DNA of 64,000 nucleotides from Xestospongia muta (taxonomy: Eukaryota > Porifera > Demospongiae > Haplosclerida > Petrosiidae), in assembly GCA_963693285.1 (NCBI GenBank), contig OY848930.1, forward strand, positions 496,001-560,000, read 5' to 3'. Each line of letters starts with the position of its first letter. Positions within the stretch are counted from its first letter, which is position 1. Shown in pieces: positions 53,166-62,200 of this stretch. A program made the position numbers and the translations under genes. The notes below the pieces were generated by a model. The model saw only the letters and a program-made list of their open reading frames with translations, did no database searches and was not told the origin of the DNA.

Positions 53166-54167
53166 ATGACTCTTTCAAATTGTTCCAGTTTTACAGAAAG
53201 GGACTTGAAAATTATAGAGATCACTGGAGCAATATCATTTTTCATCTCTGTATTAGGCTGTCTCTTTGTGATAGTGATAATGGTGACTTACAAGAAGTAT
53301 GTCTTCTCTACACAACGACTCATTCTCTATCTTACTATCAGTGTTCTGTTGGATGCTATGGTAAATGCGATTGATAGAGGAGGTTATCATTATCTGTCCA
53401 AACACAAGATTTCATGTGAAGTGATAGGATTCATTAGACTTTATTTTGCTTGGTCTATCCTTCTTTCATTGTTATGTATCATCTTTGAACTTGCACTACA
53501 TACAATCTGTCAAAAAGCAAGTGGTCCTATAGAATGGGTCTATATCCCAGTTATATTCTTATTACCAGCTACAACAACTTGGATACCGTTTATACGTGGA
53601 GCTTATAGACGAGTGAATGGAGCATGTTACATTCAAACAATTAATCCTGAAAATTGCACTAAATCAACGTATGGATTAATTCTAGATGTATTTTTATGGT
53701 GGATTCCTCTCTATCTTACAATTTCTATAGGAACAATTATCTACATAACTATTCTCTGCCAACTACGACACAACAGACACAAATACACACCCTTAGTAGA
53801 GTTAGACAGAGAGATAGTCTACCAGAGAGAAGTACAAGGTGTGTCACATTTAAAGTGGTATCCATTGCTGTATTTTGTTATTAATTTGATACCCATTGTG
53901 ACAAGTTCCCTTGGATATTGGAAACCTAATAAAACTAATCTAACTTTGTTAGTCATTTCAACAATTATTAAAGGTCTTGAAGGTAGTTTCATTGCTATTG
54001 TTTTCGCTTTAGACTCCAAGACAAGAAAGCGACTAAAATGGAAATATTTTCGAGCAGCTTTTTTACAAAATGTCCTCTGTCGAGAAAACATAGAGGAATA
54101 TCCTATATTACCAACCAATCGCAGTGACAGTTTAAGGGTAACACCTGATGATGTTAATACAGCATAA
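53166..54167 (+). CDS. G14: seven-TM receptor, ACYI variant (unit 2 of 4)
   Basis: Intronless, 333 residues. Differs from G13 mainly before residue 200: VIMVTY (helix 1), IDRGGYHYLSKHKIS (first extracellular loop), IRLYFAWSILLSLLCIIFELA (helix 3), HGAY to RGAY and ACDI to ACYI in loop 2, LILDVFLWW in helix 5. From the third intracellular loop to the stop it is almost identical to G13. The tail (IEEYPILPTNRSDSLRV) keeps both motifs. Loss of an acidic residue and gain of Tyr directly after the disulfide Cys may change ligand contacts (inference). Confidence 0.9.
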   Translation: MTLSNCSSFTERDLKIIEITGAISFFISVLGCLFVIVIMVTYKKYVFSTQRLILYLTISVLLDAMVNAIDRGGYHYLSKHKISCEVIGFIRLYFAWSILLSLLCIIFELALHTICQKASGPIEWVYIPVIFLLPATTTWIPFIRGAYRRVNGACYIQTINPENCTKSTYGLILDVFLWWIPLYLTISIGTIIYITILCQLRHNRHKYTPLVELDREIVYQREVQGVSHLKWYPLLYFVINLIPIVTSSLGYWKPNKTNLTLLVISTIIKGLEGSFIAIVFALDSKTRKRLKWKYFRAAFLQNVLCRENIEEYPILPTNRSDSLRVTPDDVNTA

Positions 54168-54176
54168 TTGACAACA

Positions 54177-54179
<3 letters not shown>

Positions 54180-54232
<53 letters not shown>
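54180..54232. repeat. (GT)n microsatellite
   Basis: Uninterrupted GT repeat after the G14 stop. The same tract is much shorter after G13 and G15, so it is a length-variable site within the duplicated unit. Confidence 0.95.
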
Positions 54233-54234
<2 letters not shown>

Positions 54235-54267
54235 CTGTATATATAGTTAATGCACCATCTGATACAT

Positions 54268-54479
54268 GTCAAGAGTTATGTCAATACCAGAGTATCTGAT
54301 CTGCTCTTTACACATTATTCTGTCCTTGTAAAACTGCCAAAGTCCAAGAATATCAAGCTATTGTTTCTGTACCCACTGACAGCTTATGGACAAGAAGTAT
54401 TGAGAAGGATGGAAAAGAAAAAGGGAGTAGAAAAGAAGCTCAATTGTTAAAGAATAATACTGAACTTGATGCTACATAG
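54268..54479 (+). pseudogene. Copy 2 of the G12 C-terminal tail (decayed)
   Basis: Same segment as copy 1. It also has TGA for the Arg codon, and a further CGG-to-TGG change (SLRTRS to SLWTRS). The sharing of the TGA with copy 1 but not copy 3 shows the order of duplication. Confidence 0.85.
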
Positions 54480-54959
54480 ACCTCAATATTGTGTGAGCAA
54501 TGTTGTATATTAATTTATACATTGTATAGGTCCTGACTTTATTGGTTTTTTAAATTGGTTTATTTTTAACTCTTTTTGAAGTACATATATTTAGTAGTAC
54601 CATTTATATTATTAATTTACATTGGGATTAAACATTTAATCACGATGTTTTCATAACTATTTTAAGCTATAAACAATGACAAAAGTTCTTGAATACAAAA
54701 TTAACCCTTAGGACAAGACAAGGTATAATGATTACCATATAAGATGAGTCATTCATGGTGTGTGAGCTTTAATAGTGAAAGTAAACTGTATCAGTTCTTG
54801 TTACTGTCTACAGTCAAATCGAAAAGAAACAATATTCACTCTAAAACATAGTGTTATTCTGGCAATGAATATTGTTATGAATGCAATGAATATTTTTATA
54901 AAGTGACACAAGGTGGGGCTTGTGATTTGACATTTCCAAGCAGTTTATCTTAATTCAAG
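54480..54959. other. Spacer before G15
   Basis: 480 bp homologous to the other unit spacers. The TA tract is almost absent here, and AAAAGTGAAAGT is mutated to AATAGTGAAAGT. Confidence 0.6.
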
Positions 54960-55961
54960 ATGACTCTTTCAAATTGTTCTAACCTTACAGAAAGGGACTT
55001 GAAAATTATAGAGATCACTGGAGCAATATCATTTTTCATCTCTGTATTAGGCTGTCTCTCTGTGATAGTGATAATGGTGACTTACAAGAAGTATGTCTTC
55101 TCTACACAACGACTCATTCTCTATCTCACTATCAGTGTTCTGTTGAATGCTATGGTAAATGTGATTGATGGAGGAGGTTATCATTTTCTTTCCAAACACA
55201 AGATTTCATGTGAAGTGATAGGATTCATTAGACTTTATTTTGCTTGGTCTATCCTTCTTTCATTGTTATGTATCATCAATGAACTTGTACTACATACAAT
55301 CTGTCAAAGAGCAAGTGGTCCTATAGAATGGGTCTATATCCCAGTTATATTCTTATTACCAGCTACAACAACTTGGATACCGTTTATACATGGAGCTTAT
55401 AGACGAGTTAATGGTGAATGTGACATTCAAACAATTAATGCTGAAAATTGCACTAAATCAACGTATGGATTAATTCTAAAAGTATTTTTATGGTGGATTC
55501 CTCTCTATCTTACAATTTCTATAGGAATGATTATTTACATAACTATTCTTTGCCGACTACGACATAACAGACACAAATACACACCACTGGTAGAGTTAGA
55601 CAGAGAGATAGTCTACCAGAGAGAAGTACAAGGTGTGTCACATTTAAAGTGGTATCCATTGCTGTATTTTGTTATTAATTTGATACCCATTGTGATGGGT
55701 TCTCTTGAATATTGGAAACCTAATAAAACTAATCTAACTTTGTTAGTCATTTCAACAATTATTAAAGGCCTTCGAGGTAGTTTCATTGCTATTGTTTTCG
55801 CTTTAGACTCCAAGACAAGAAAGCGACTAAAATGGAAATATTTTCGTGCAGCTTTTTTACAAAATGTCCTCTGTCGAGAAAACATAGAGGAATATCTTAT
55901 ATTACCAACCAATTACAGTGACAGTTTAAAGGTAACACCTGATGATGTTAATACAGCATAA
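54960..55961 (+). CDS. G15: seven-TM receptor, ECDI variant (unit 3 of 4)
   Basis: Intronless, 333 residues. Distinguishing residues: SVIVIMVTY in helix 1 (Phe to Ser), IINELVLHT in helix 3 (a buried Asn), ECDIQTINAEN in loop 2, ISIGMIIYITILCRL in helix 5, KGLRGSFIAI near helix 7 (Glu/Gln to Arg) and EEYLILPTNYSDSLKV in the tail, where Pro of EYP has become Leu. The YxxPhi pattern (YLIL) survives. Remaining sequence is almost identical to G13/G14. Confidence 0.9.
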   Translation: MTLSNCSNLTERDLKIIEITGAISFFISVLGCLSVIVIMVTYKKYVFSTQRLILYLTISVLLNAMVNVIDGGGYHFLSKHKISCEVIGFIRLYFAWSILLSLLCIINELVLHTICQRASGPIEWVYIPVIFLLPATTTWIPFIHGAYRRVNGECDIQTINAENCTKSTYGLILKVFLWWIPLYLTISIGMIIYITILCRLRHNRHKYTPLVELDREIVYQREVQGVSHLKWYPLLYFVINLIPIVMGSLEYWKPNKTNLTLLVISTIIKGLRGSFIAIVFALDSKTRKRLKWKYFRAAFLQNVLCRENIEEYLILPTNYSDSLKVTPDDVNTA

Positions 55962-56020
55962 TTGACAACAACTAGTGTGTGTGTAACTGTATATATATAT
56001 ATAATGCACCATTTGTTTAC

Positions 56021-56234
56021 ATGTCAAGAGTTATGTCAATACCAGAGTATCCGATTTGCTCTTTACACATTATTCTGTCCTTGTAAAACTGCCAAAGTCC
56101 AAGAATATCAAGCTATTGTTTCTGTACCCACTGACAGCTTACGGACAAGAAGTGTTGAGAAGGATGGAAAAGAAAAAGGGAGTAGAAAAGAAGCTCAACA
56201 GTTAAAGAATAATACTGAACTTGATGCTACATAG
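56021..56234 (+). pseudogene. Copy 3 of the G12 C-terminal tail (frame still open)
   Basis: Matches the G12 tail. Unlike copies 1 and 2 the Arg codon is intact and the reading frame runs open to the TAG at 56232. An open frame even extends upstream to 55962, but without a receptor body. Most likely a recent passenger copy; a role as an alternative 3' exon cannot be excluded from sequence. Confidence 0.75.
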
Positions 56235-56334
56235 ACCTCAATATTGTGTGAGCAATGTTGTATATTAATTTATACATTGTATAGGTCCTGACCTTATTGA
56301 TATTTTTAAATTGGTTTATTTTTAATCCTTGTAG

Positions 56335-56394
<60 letters not shown>

Positions 56395-56762
56395 GCACAT
56401 TTACATTATTAATTAATATCGGAATTAAATATTTAATCATGGTGTTCTCATAACTATTTTAAGCGTAAACAACAAGACTTCTTGAATACAAAATTAACCC
56501 TTAGGACAAGACAAGATATAATGATTACCATATAAGATGAGTCATTCATGGTGTGTGAGCTTTAAAAGTGAAAGTAAACTGTATCAGTTGTTGTTACTGT
56601 CTACTGTCAAATTGAAAAGAAACAATCCTCACTCGAAAACATATATATAAATAGTGTTATTCTGGCAATGAATATCGTTATGAATGGAATGAATATTTTT
56701 ATAAAGTGACACAAGGAGGGGCTTGTGATTTGATATTTCCAAGCAGTTTATCTTAATTCAAG
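56235..56762. other. Spacer before G16
   Basis: 528 bp with a long (TA)n tract at about 56338-56391 and the conserved upstream block. No independent coding. Confidence 0.6.
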
Positions 56763-57764
56763 ATGACTCTTTCAAATTGTTCCAGTTTTACAGAAAGGGA
56801 CTTGAAAATTATAGAGATCACTGGAGCAATATCATCTTTCATCTCTATATTAGGCTGTCTCTTTGTGATAGTGATAATGGTGACTTACAAGAAGTATGTC
56901 TTCTCTACACAACGATTCATTCTCTATCTTACTATCAGTGTTCTGTTGGATGCTATGGTAAATGTGATTGATGGAGGAGGTTATCATTTTCTTTCCAAAC
57001 ACAAGATTTCATGTGAAGTGATAGGATTCATTAAAGTTTATTTAATTTGGTCTATCCTTCTTTCATTGTTATGTATCCTCATTGAACTTGTACTACATAC
57101 AATCTGTCAAAGAGCAAGTGGTCCTATAGAATGGGTTTATATCCCAGTTATATTCTTATTACCAGCTACAACAACTTGGATACCATTTATACATGGAGCT
57201 TATAGACGAGTTAATGGTGAATGTGACATTCAAACAATTAATCCTGAAAATTGCACTAAATCAACGTATGGATTAGTCCTAAAAGCATTTTTGTGGTGGA
57301 TTCCTCTCTATCTTACAATTTCTATAGGAGGAATTATCTACATAACTGTTCTCTGCCGACTACGACATAACAGACACAAATACACACCCCTAGTAGAGTT
57401 AGATAGAGAGATAGTCTACCAGAGAGGAGTACAAGGTGTGTCACATTTAAAGTGGTATCCATTGCTGTATTTTGCTATTAATTTGATACCCATTGTGACA
57501 AGTTCCCTTGAATATTGGAAACCTAATAAAACTAATCTAACTTTGTTAGTCATTTCAACAATTATTAAAGGTCTTCAAGGTAGTTTCATTGCTATTGTTT
57601 TCGCTTTAGATTCCAAGACAAGAAAGCGGCTAAAATGGAAATATTTTCGAGCAGCTTTTTTACAAAATGTCCTCTGTCGAGAAAACATAGAGGAATATCC
57701 TATATTACCAACCAATTGCAGTGACAGTTTAAAGGCAACACCTGATGATGTTAATACAACATAA
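56763..57764 (+). CDS. G16: seven-TM receptor, ECDI variant (unit 4 of 4)
   Basis: Intronless, 333 residues. Distinguishing residues: SSFISILGC in helix 1, QRFILYL in helix 2 (Leu to Phe), IKVYLIWSILLSLLCILIELV in helix 3, ECDI in loop 2, ISIGGIIYITVLCRL in helix 5, and KGLQGSFIAI, which matches G17/G19 rather than its sisters. The tail is EEYPILPTNCSDSLKAT. Rightmost unit of the block; no tail copy follows. Confidence 0.9.
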   Translation: MTLSNCSSFTERDLKIIEITGAISSFISILGCLFVIVIMVTYKKYVFSTQRFILYLTISVLLDAMVNVIDGGGYHFLSKHKISCEVIGFIKVYLIWSILLSLLCILIELVLHTICQRASGPIEWVYIPVIFLLPATTTWIPFIHGAYRRVNGECDIQTINPENCTKSTYGLVLKAFLWWIPLYLTISIGGIIYITVLCRLRHNRHKYTPLVELDREIVYQRGVQGVSHLKWYPLLYFAINLIPIVTSSLEYWKPNKTNLTLLVISTIIKGLQGSFIAIVFALDSKTRKRLKWKYFRAAFLQNVLCRENIEEYPILPTNCSDSLKATPDDVNTT

Positions 57765-57836
57765 TTGACAACAACTAGTGTGTGTGTAACTGTATATATA
57801 GATAATGTACCATCTGTTTACATGTAGATATCTGTT

Positions 57837-57880
<44 letters not shown>

Positions 57881-58160
57881 AATGTTTGTGCATCAACTAT
57901 TAGCAATGCACTTAATGTTTTTATCAAAACAAAATTTCTACTTTTCATTGTTTGTGTCATATGTGTGTGTTATTTATTACTGTGTGTACCGGGGGTTGAT
58001 TATCAAGTCATATCATTAGTTGCTATAATGAGTAATGAATATCACTAAATAACTCCACCCAGTTTGTTTAAGACAACTAATAAAACAATTTTTACTTGTG
58101 GTTAAGTTAAAGGACTGTTGAAGAACAAGGGCTGCTTGCTAGTACTACTGAAGATCCAAG
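57765..58160. other. Spacer G16-G17 with (GT)n
   Basis: 396 bp. GT microsatellite at 57838-57878; CTCCACCC element about 105 bp before the G17 start. The unit homology ends here. Confidence 0.6.
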
Positions 58161-59171
58161 ATGAACAACTCAACTTATTCTTGTTGGTCTGAAGAACATC
58201 TAGAAGTTATAGGTATTATAGAAGCTGTCTCTTCCTTCATTTCTATATTGAGCTGTTTGTTAGTGATAGTTATAATAGTGGCCTACAAAAAATATCTCTT
58301 TACAATGCAACGACTGCTTCTATATATCACTATCAGTGTCTTATTGGATGCTATATCCAATTGTATAATGGGAGGTAGTTACAGTATTATCTACAGCAGC
58401 AGTAAATATTATTGTATAATGCTTGGTTTCTTGGTACAATATTTTGCCTCGTGTATTCTTTTCTCTGTTGTATGTATGATTATTGAGCTTCTACTACGTA
58501 CAGTCTGTCAAAGAGAGAGCGGTCGTATAGAATGGATCTATATTCCAGTTATATTCTTATTACCAGCCACAACAAGTTGGATACCATTTATACATGAAGC
58601 TTACGGACCTGTACGCGGTTTTTGTACAATACAAACAGTTAATCCTGAGGACTGTTCCAGTAACAAATATGGACTAATACTAATGAGTGTGCTGTGGTGG
58701 TTACCTCTTTACTTGACAGTTTTCTTTGGGAGCATAGCATATGTAGTAATTCTATATAAATTGCATAAAGCCAAGAAGCAGTACACACCATTAATTGAAG
58801 TGAACAGAAAAGTTATTTACAAAGAAATAATACAAGATGTATCGTATTATAAATGGTATCCGATCTTATTTGCTTTTATAAATTTGATACCTATTGTGAA
58901 TGAGATTGTCGACTTCTTGAAGCCCAATTCCCATATTCTGGGTCTATGGATAATTGCTACTCTCGTCAAAGGTCTCCAAGGTGGTTTTATAGCCATTGCT
59001 ATTGCATTGGATCCCAAGACAAGAAAGAGACTGAGATTGAAACATCTTCGAGCAGCTTGTTTGCAAAATGTTTTCTGTCAAGAAGTCTCTGAGGAATATC
59101 CTGTTCTATCAGAAGTCACTGACAGTCTAACACTAACAAAAGAGTACAGCACAAACATAAAAGAGACTTAA
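58161..59171 (+). CDS. G17: seven-TM receptor, FCTI variant
   Basis: Intronless, 336 residues (MNNSTYSCWSEEHL, sequon N3). The loop-2 motif is FCTI (154-157), with Cys85 as partner. The first extracellular loop is rich in Ser/Tyr (GGSYSIIYSSSKYYC). ICL1 YKKYLFTMQRLLLYI carries Met where others have Thr. The tail SEEYPVLSEVTDSLTLTKEY holds both motifs. Shares CQRESGRIEW and YIPVIFLLPATTSWIPFIH with G18 and G19, and with G13-G16 at slightly lower identity. Confidence 0.9.
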   Translation: MNNSTYSCWSEEHLEVIGIIEAVSSFISILSCLLVIVIIVAYKKYLFTMQRLLLYITISVLLDAISNCIMGGSYSIIYSSSKYYCIMLGFLVQYFASCILFSVVCMIIELLLRTVCQRESGRIEWIYIPVIFLLPATTSWIPFIHEAYGPVRGFCTIQTVNPEDCSSNKYGLILMSVLWWLPLYLTVFFGSIAYVVILYKLHKAKKQYTPLIEVNRKVIYKEIIQDVSYYKWYPILFAFINLIPIVNEIVDFLKPNSHILGLWIIATLVKGLQGGFIAIAIALDPKTRKRLRLKHLRAACLQNVFCQEVSEEYPVLSEVTDSLTLTKEYSTNIKET

Positions 59172-59380
59172 ATACAAGTACTGTGTGTTGAATAATATAA
59201 CTATGTGTGTGTCAATTCTGCACAGCTGTAAGATCACACGATATTATGTGTTTACAATGATTAAAAGTCCATTAACTTTCAACATGCCACAATCAAATCA
59301 TAGCTCCACCTAATAGTTGACATAACACAACTGACCAAGCAACTAGCTAAGTTGAAGATTTTTTCCTGAAACTTTTAAAG

Positions 59381-60400
59381 ATGGATGATTCAAATTGTTC
59401 TAGTTGGTCAAAAGACAACACAATAGTCATAGGCATCACAGAAGCTGTGACTGCCTTTGTTTCTATATTGGGTTGTCTACTTGTGATAGCAATAATGGTG
59501 ATTTATAAAAAGTATCTCTTTACAATGCAACGACTTGTTTTATATCTCACTATCAGCGTCTTATTGGATGCTATAACCAATTGTATAATGGGAGGTAGTT
59601 ACAGTATTATCCACAGCAGTAAATACTATTGTATGTTACTTGGTTTCTTGGTACAATACTTTTCCTGGTGCATTCTTCTCTCTGTTGTATGTGTCATTAT
59701 AGAACTTGCTCTACGTATGATCTGTCAAAGAGAAAGCGGTCGTATAGAATGGACCTATATCCCGGTTATATTCCTATTACCAGCTACAACAAGTTGGATA
59801 CCATTTATACATGAAGCTTATGGACCTGTACGTGGTACCTGCACCATACAAACAGTTAAGCCCAACAATTGTAGTAGAGATGCATATGGATTAGCACTAA
59901 TGGCTGTGCTGTGGTGAATACTTCTTTACCTGACATCATTTTTTGGAGGCCTGGCTTATATCATTATTCTATATCGAATGCACAGAGCCAAAAACCAATA
60001 CACACCTATAATTGAGGTCAACAGAGTAGCCATTGATCAACAAACAATGAAGGATGTGTCTTATTATAAACGGTACCCTTTATTATATATTATAGTCAAT
60101 GTAATACCGATCTTAAGTGATACCATTGACTATTGGAACCCCAATGACCATATTCTCGCTTTGTCGGTTATTGCTACAATCATCAAAGATCTCCAAGGTG
60201 TTTTTATAGCTATTGCTATTACTTTAGACCCCAGGACAAGAAAGAGACTAAACTGGAGACATTTTTGAGGAGCTTGTTTACAAAATATCTTTTGTCATGA
60301 GACCTCTGAAGTATATCCAGCTATGTCAGGAGAAGTCACTGACAGCTTAACAACAACAAAGGAGTACAGTATGAATTTAACAAAAGATAATACATTATAA
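59381..60400 (+). pseudogene. G18 pseudogene: G17-like receptor with two stop codons
   Basis: Starts MDDSNCSSWSKDNT and is open to TGA at 59915-59917, where G17 and G19 have Trp (TGG). The frame continues intact to a second TGA at 60266-60268 in place of a conserved Arg codon (CGA in G17). It then runs to the true end (TAA, 60398-60400), still encoding the SEVYPAMS and TDSLTTTKEY tail. Both lesions are single transitions and there is no indel, so inactivation looks recent. A truncated product would lack helices 5-7. Confidence 0.85.
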
Positions 60401-60735
60401 CTGTGTGTGTGTGTTTGTGTGTATGTGTGTGTGTGTATCATATTCACTGTTGCCTGATGGAATATTTGCATTTTATCATTTGGTTAAAAAGAAGTAAGGG
60501 CTTGCCACATTTAAAAAAAATAAAAAAGAGGTTATTATTGTCATCGTTATTTAATTATTCTGTGCTTAAAAATTCAACTAAGTTACAAACACAGCACTTA
60601 CTACATCAAAAATGATTCTATGATCCATGTAGTAAAGTTTACATAGTAAGGATTAGCCACACCTATTTATATACAATTAGTCAGCCATTTTAACATTGCT
60701 TGCAGTGGGAGAGGAGAAGGATTTGATGTCTCAAG
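60401..60735. other. Spacer G18-G19
   Basis: 335 bp with an interrupted GT tract at about 60402-60438. A CCACACC element lies about 80 bp before G19. A short upstream ATG (60725) opens an 11-codon frame overlapping the G19 start. Confidence 0.5.
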
Positions 60736-61743
60736 ATGCCAGCTGGAAATTGCTCTAATATTACTGAATATGACCTGAAAATTGTTGGTATCACAATTGC
60801 TGTGGCATACTCAATCTCAATATTAAGTAGTCTCTTTGTGCTAATGGTGATGGTCATTTACAAGAAGTATGTTATCACCACACAACGACTCATTCTGTAT
60901 CTTACAATTACCATAATGTTAGATGCTATAGCTAATGGATTAATGGGAGCAAACTACAATCTTATATATAAAAACAAGGCCTTTTGTGTTACACTTGCTT
61001 TCTTGACACAATATTTTGCATTGTCTATTCTTCTCTCTGTGGCATGTGCCATTGTTGAACTTGCTCTACGTATGATCTGTCGAAGAGAGAGCGGTCCTAT
61101 AGAATGGGTCTATATTCCGGTTATATTCCTATTACCAGCTACAATAAGTTGGATACCATTTATACATGACGGATTTGGATTAGTAGATGGGTTTTGTGAC
61201 ATTTTAACAGTTAATACTGTAGACTGTACCAGAGATACATATGGCCTTGTTCTAAAGATTACAATATGGTGGGTACCACTTTATCTGACAGTAATCGGTG
61301 GAACAATAGCATACGTAACAAGTTTATGCATACTGCATCGAAGTAAGAAGAAATACACACCAATGATTGAGTCTAATAGAGACATAATTCATCAACGTAC
61401 AATGGACGATGTTTCGTATTTCAAATGGTATCCTCTACTCATTATTGTTATCAATCTGATACCAATAATTAACACTACAGTAAATTTTGTTCGGCCCCAA
61501 CAACCAATTATATCATTGTGGGTTATAACTGTCATTATTAAGGGTCTTCAAGGTGGGTTTTTAGCAATAGCCTTTACTTTAGATCCCAAGACAAGAAAGA
61601 GACTAAGATGGAGATACTTTCGAGCAGCTTGTTTAGAAAATGTCGCTTGTCGAGAGGTCTCAGAAGAATACCCATTTGTATCAGGTTTAACTGACAGTTT
61701 GACTTCAAAAGCCAGCACATCAAGTACACCAAGTGCTATTTAA
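60736..61743 (+). CDS. G19: seven-TM receptor, FCDI variant
   Basis: Intronless, 335 residues (MPAGNCSNITEYDL, sequons N5 and N8). The loop-2 motif is FCDI (153-156) with Cys84 as partner. ICL1 is YKKYVITTQRLILYL. It shows a mix of G17-like (CRRESGPIEW, GFxI) and G13-like (CDI) features. The tail SEEYPFVSGLTDSLTSKAST keeps YxxPhi and DSL. Helix 8 begins LDPKTRKRLRW. Start chosen at 60736 because the preceding ATG at 60725 is out of frame. Confidence 0.9.
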   Translation: MPAGNCSNITEYDLKIVGITIAVAYSISILSSLFVLMVMVIYKKYVITTQRLILYLTITIMLDAIANGLMGANYNLIYKNKAFCVTLAFLTQYFALSILLSVACAIVELALRMICRRESGPIEWVYIPVIFLLPATISWIPFIHDGFGLVDGFCDILTVNTVDCTRDTYGLVLKITIWWVPLYLTVIGGTIAYVTSLCILHRSKKKYTPMIESNRDIIHQRTMDDVSYFKWYPLLIIVINLIPIINTTVNFVRPQQPIISLWVITVIIKGLQGGFLAIAFTLDPKTRKRLRWRYFRAACLENVACREVSEEYPFVSGLTDSLTSKASTSSTPSAI

Positions 61744-62200
61744 ATATGATAATAACGTTAGAAAAAGTTTCTTGTACTTTCAGTCATAATGTATTCATTT
61801 TGGGAATACCTATTGTATTTAATAATATTGAGTGAAATAGTACATGTATGTAATGTTGTCATCATGACAATATTTAGACATAATTTGCAATATGAGTGTA
61901 TGTAAATTTATTTTTGTGAACAAACTCTCACTTAAACTATTACTTTTCACCAAGAAAATTCAACAACACACATAACAGCTGACTGTTATCTGGCTGTCAC
62001 ATCCCCTAGTGTTTACATTACACTCACCTCACTAGACATATTACATAACTGCTTTTAACACACCAGCTCAACAACAAAGACAAAAGTAACTGTAAAGAGA
62101 GATCTTCTCCAAAGCAAAGCTAGACTAAATCTTATATAGCTGTAATCTACTGTGACTGATTTCTTATGAGAAGTTGTTTATACAAAGTGTACTTTGTACA
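61744..62200. other. Intergenic spacer G19-G20
   Basis: 457 bp, AT-rich, no coding recognised. A CATCCCC element lies about 200 bp before G20. Confidence 0.5.

Larger units (their letters stand above)
50728..57764 (+). repeat. Tandem 1.8-kb segmental duplication, four units
   Basis: Each unit consists of the G12 tail sequence, a spacer with a TA tract, the conserved upstream block, and one receptor (G13, G14, G15, G16). Receptor starts are 1805, 1794 and 1803 bp apart. Identity is very high throughout, including non-coding parts; length differences come mostly from (TA)n and (GT)n microsatellites. The last unit has no tail copy after G16, so the unit is tail-spacer-receptor. Confidence 0.93.

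Noticed and set aside
52014..55912. Antisense frames of about 99-140 codons repeated opposite G13, G14 and G15
   Set aside because: They recur only because the sense genes are duplicates. They mirror the receptor 3' half and have no independent features.
55962..56234. Independent 90-codon gene after G15
   Set aside because: It is the duplicated G12 tail read from an arbitrary upstream ATG; two sister copies carry stop codons.
52747..56391. (TA)n tracts as replication or regulatory elements
   Set aside because: Their length differs between otherwise identical units, as expected for neutral microsatellites.
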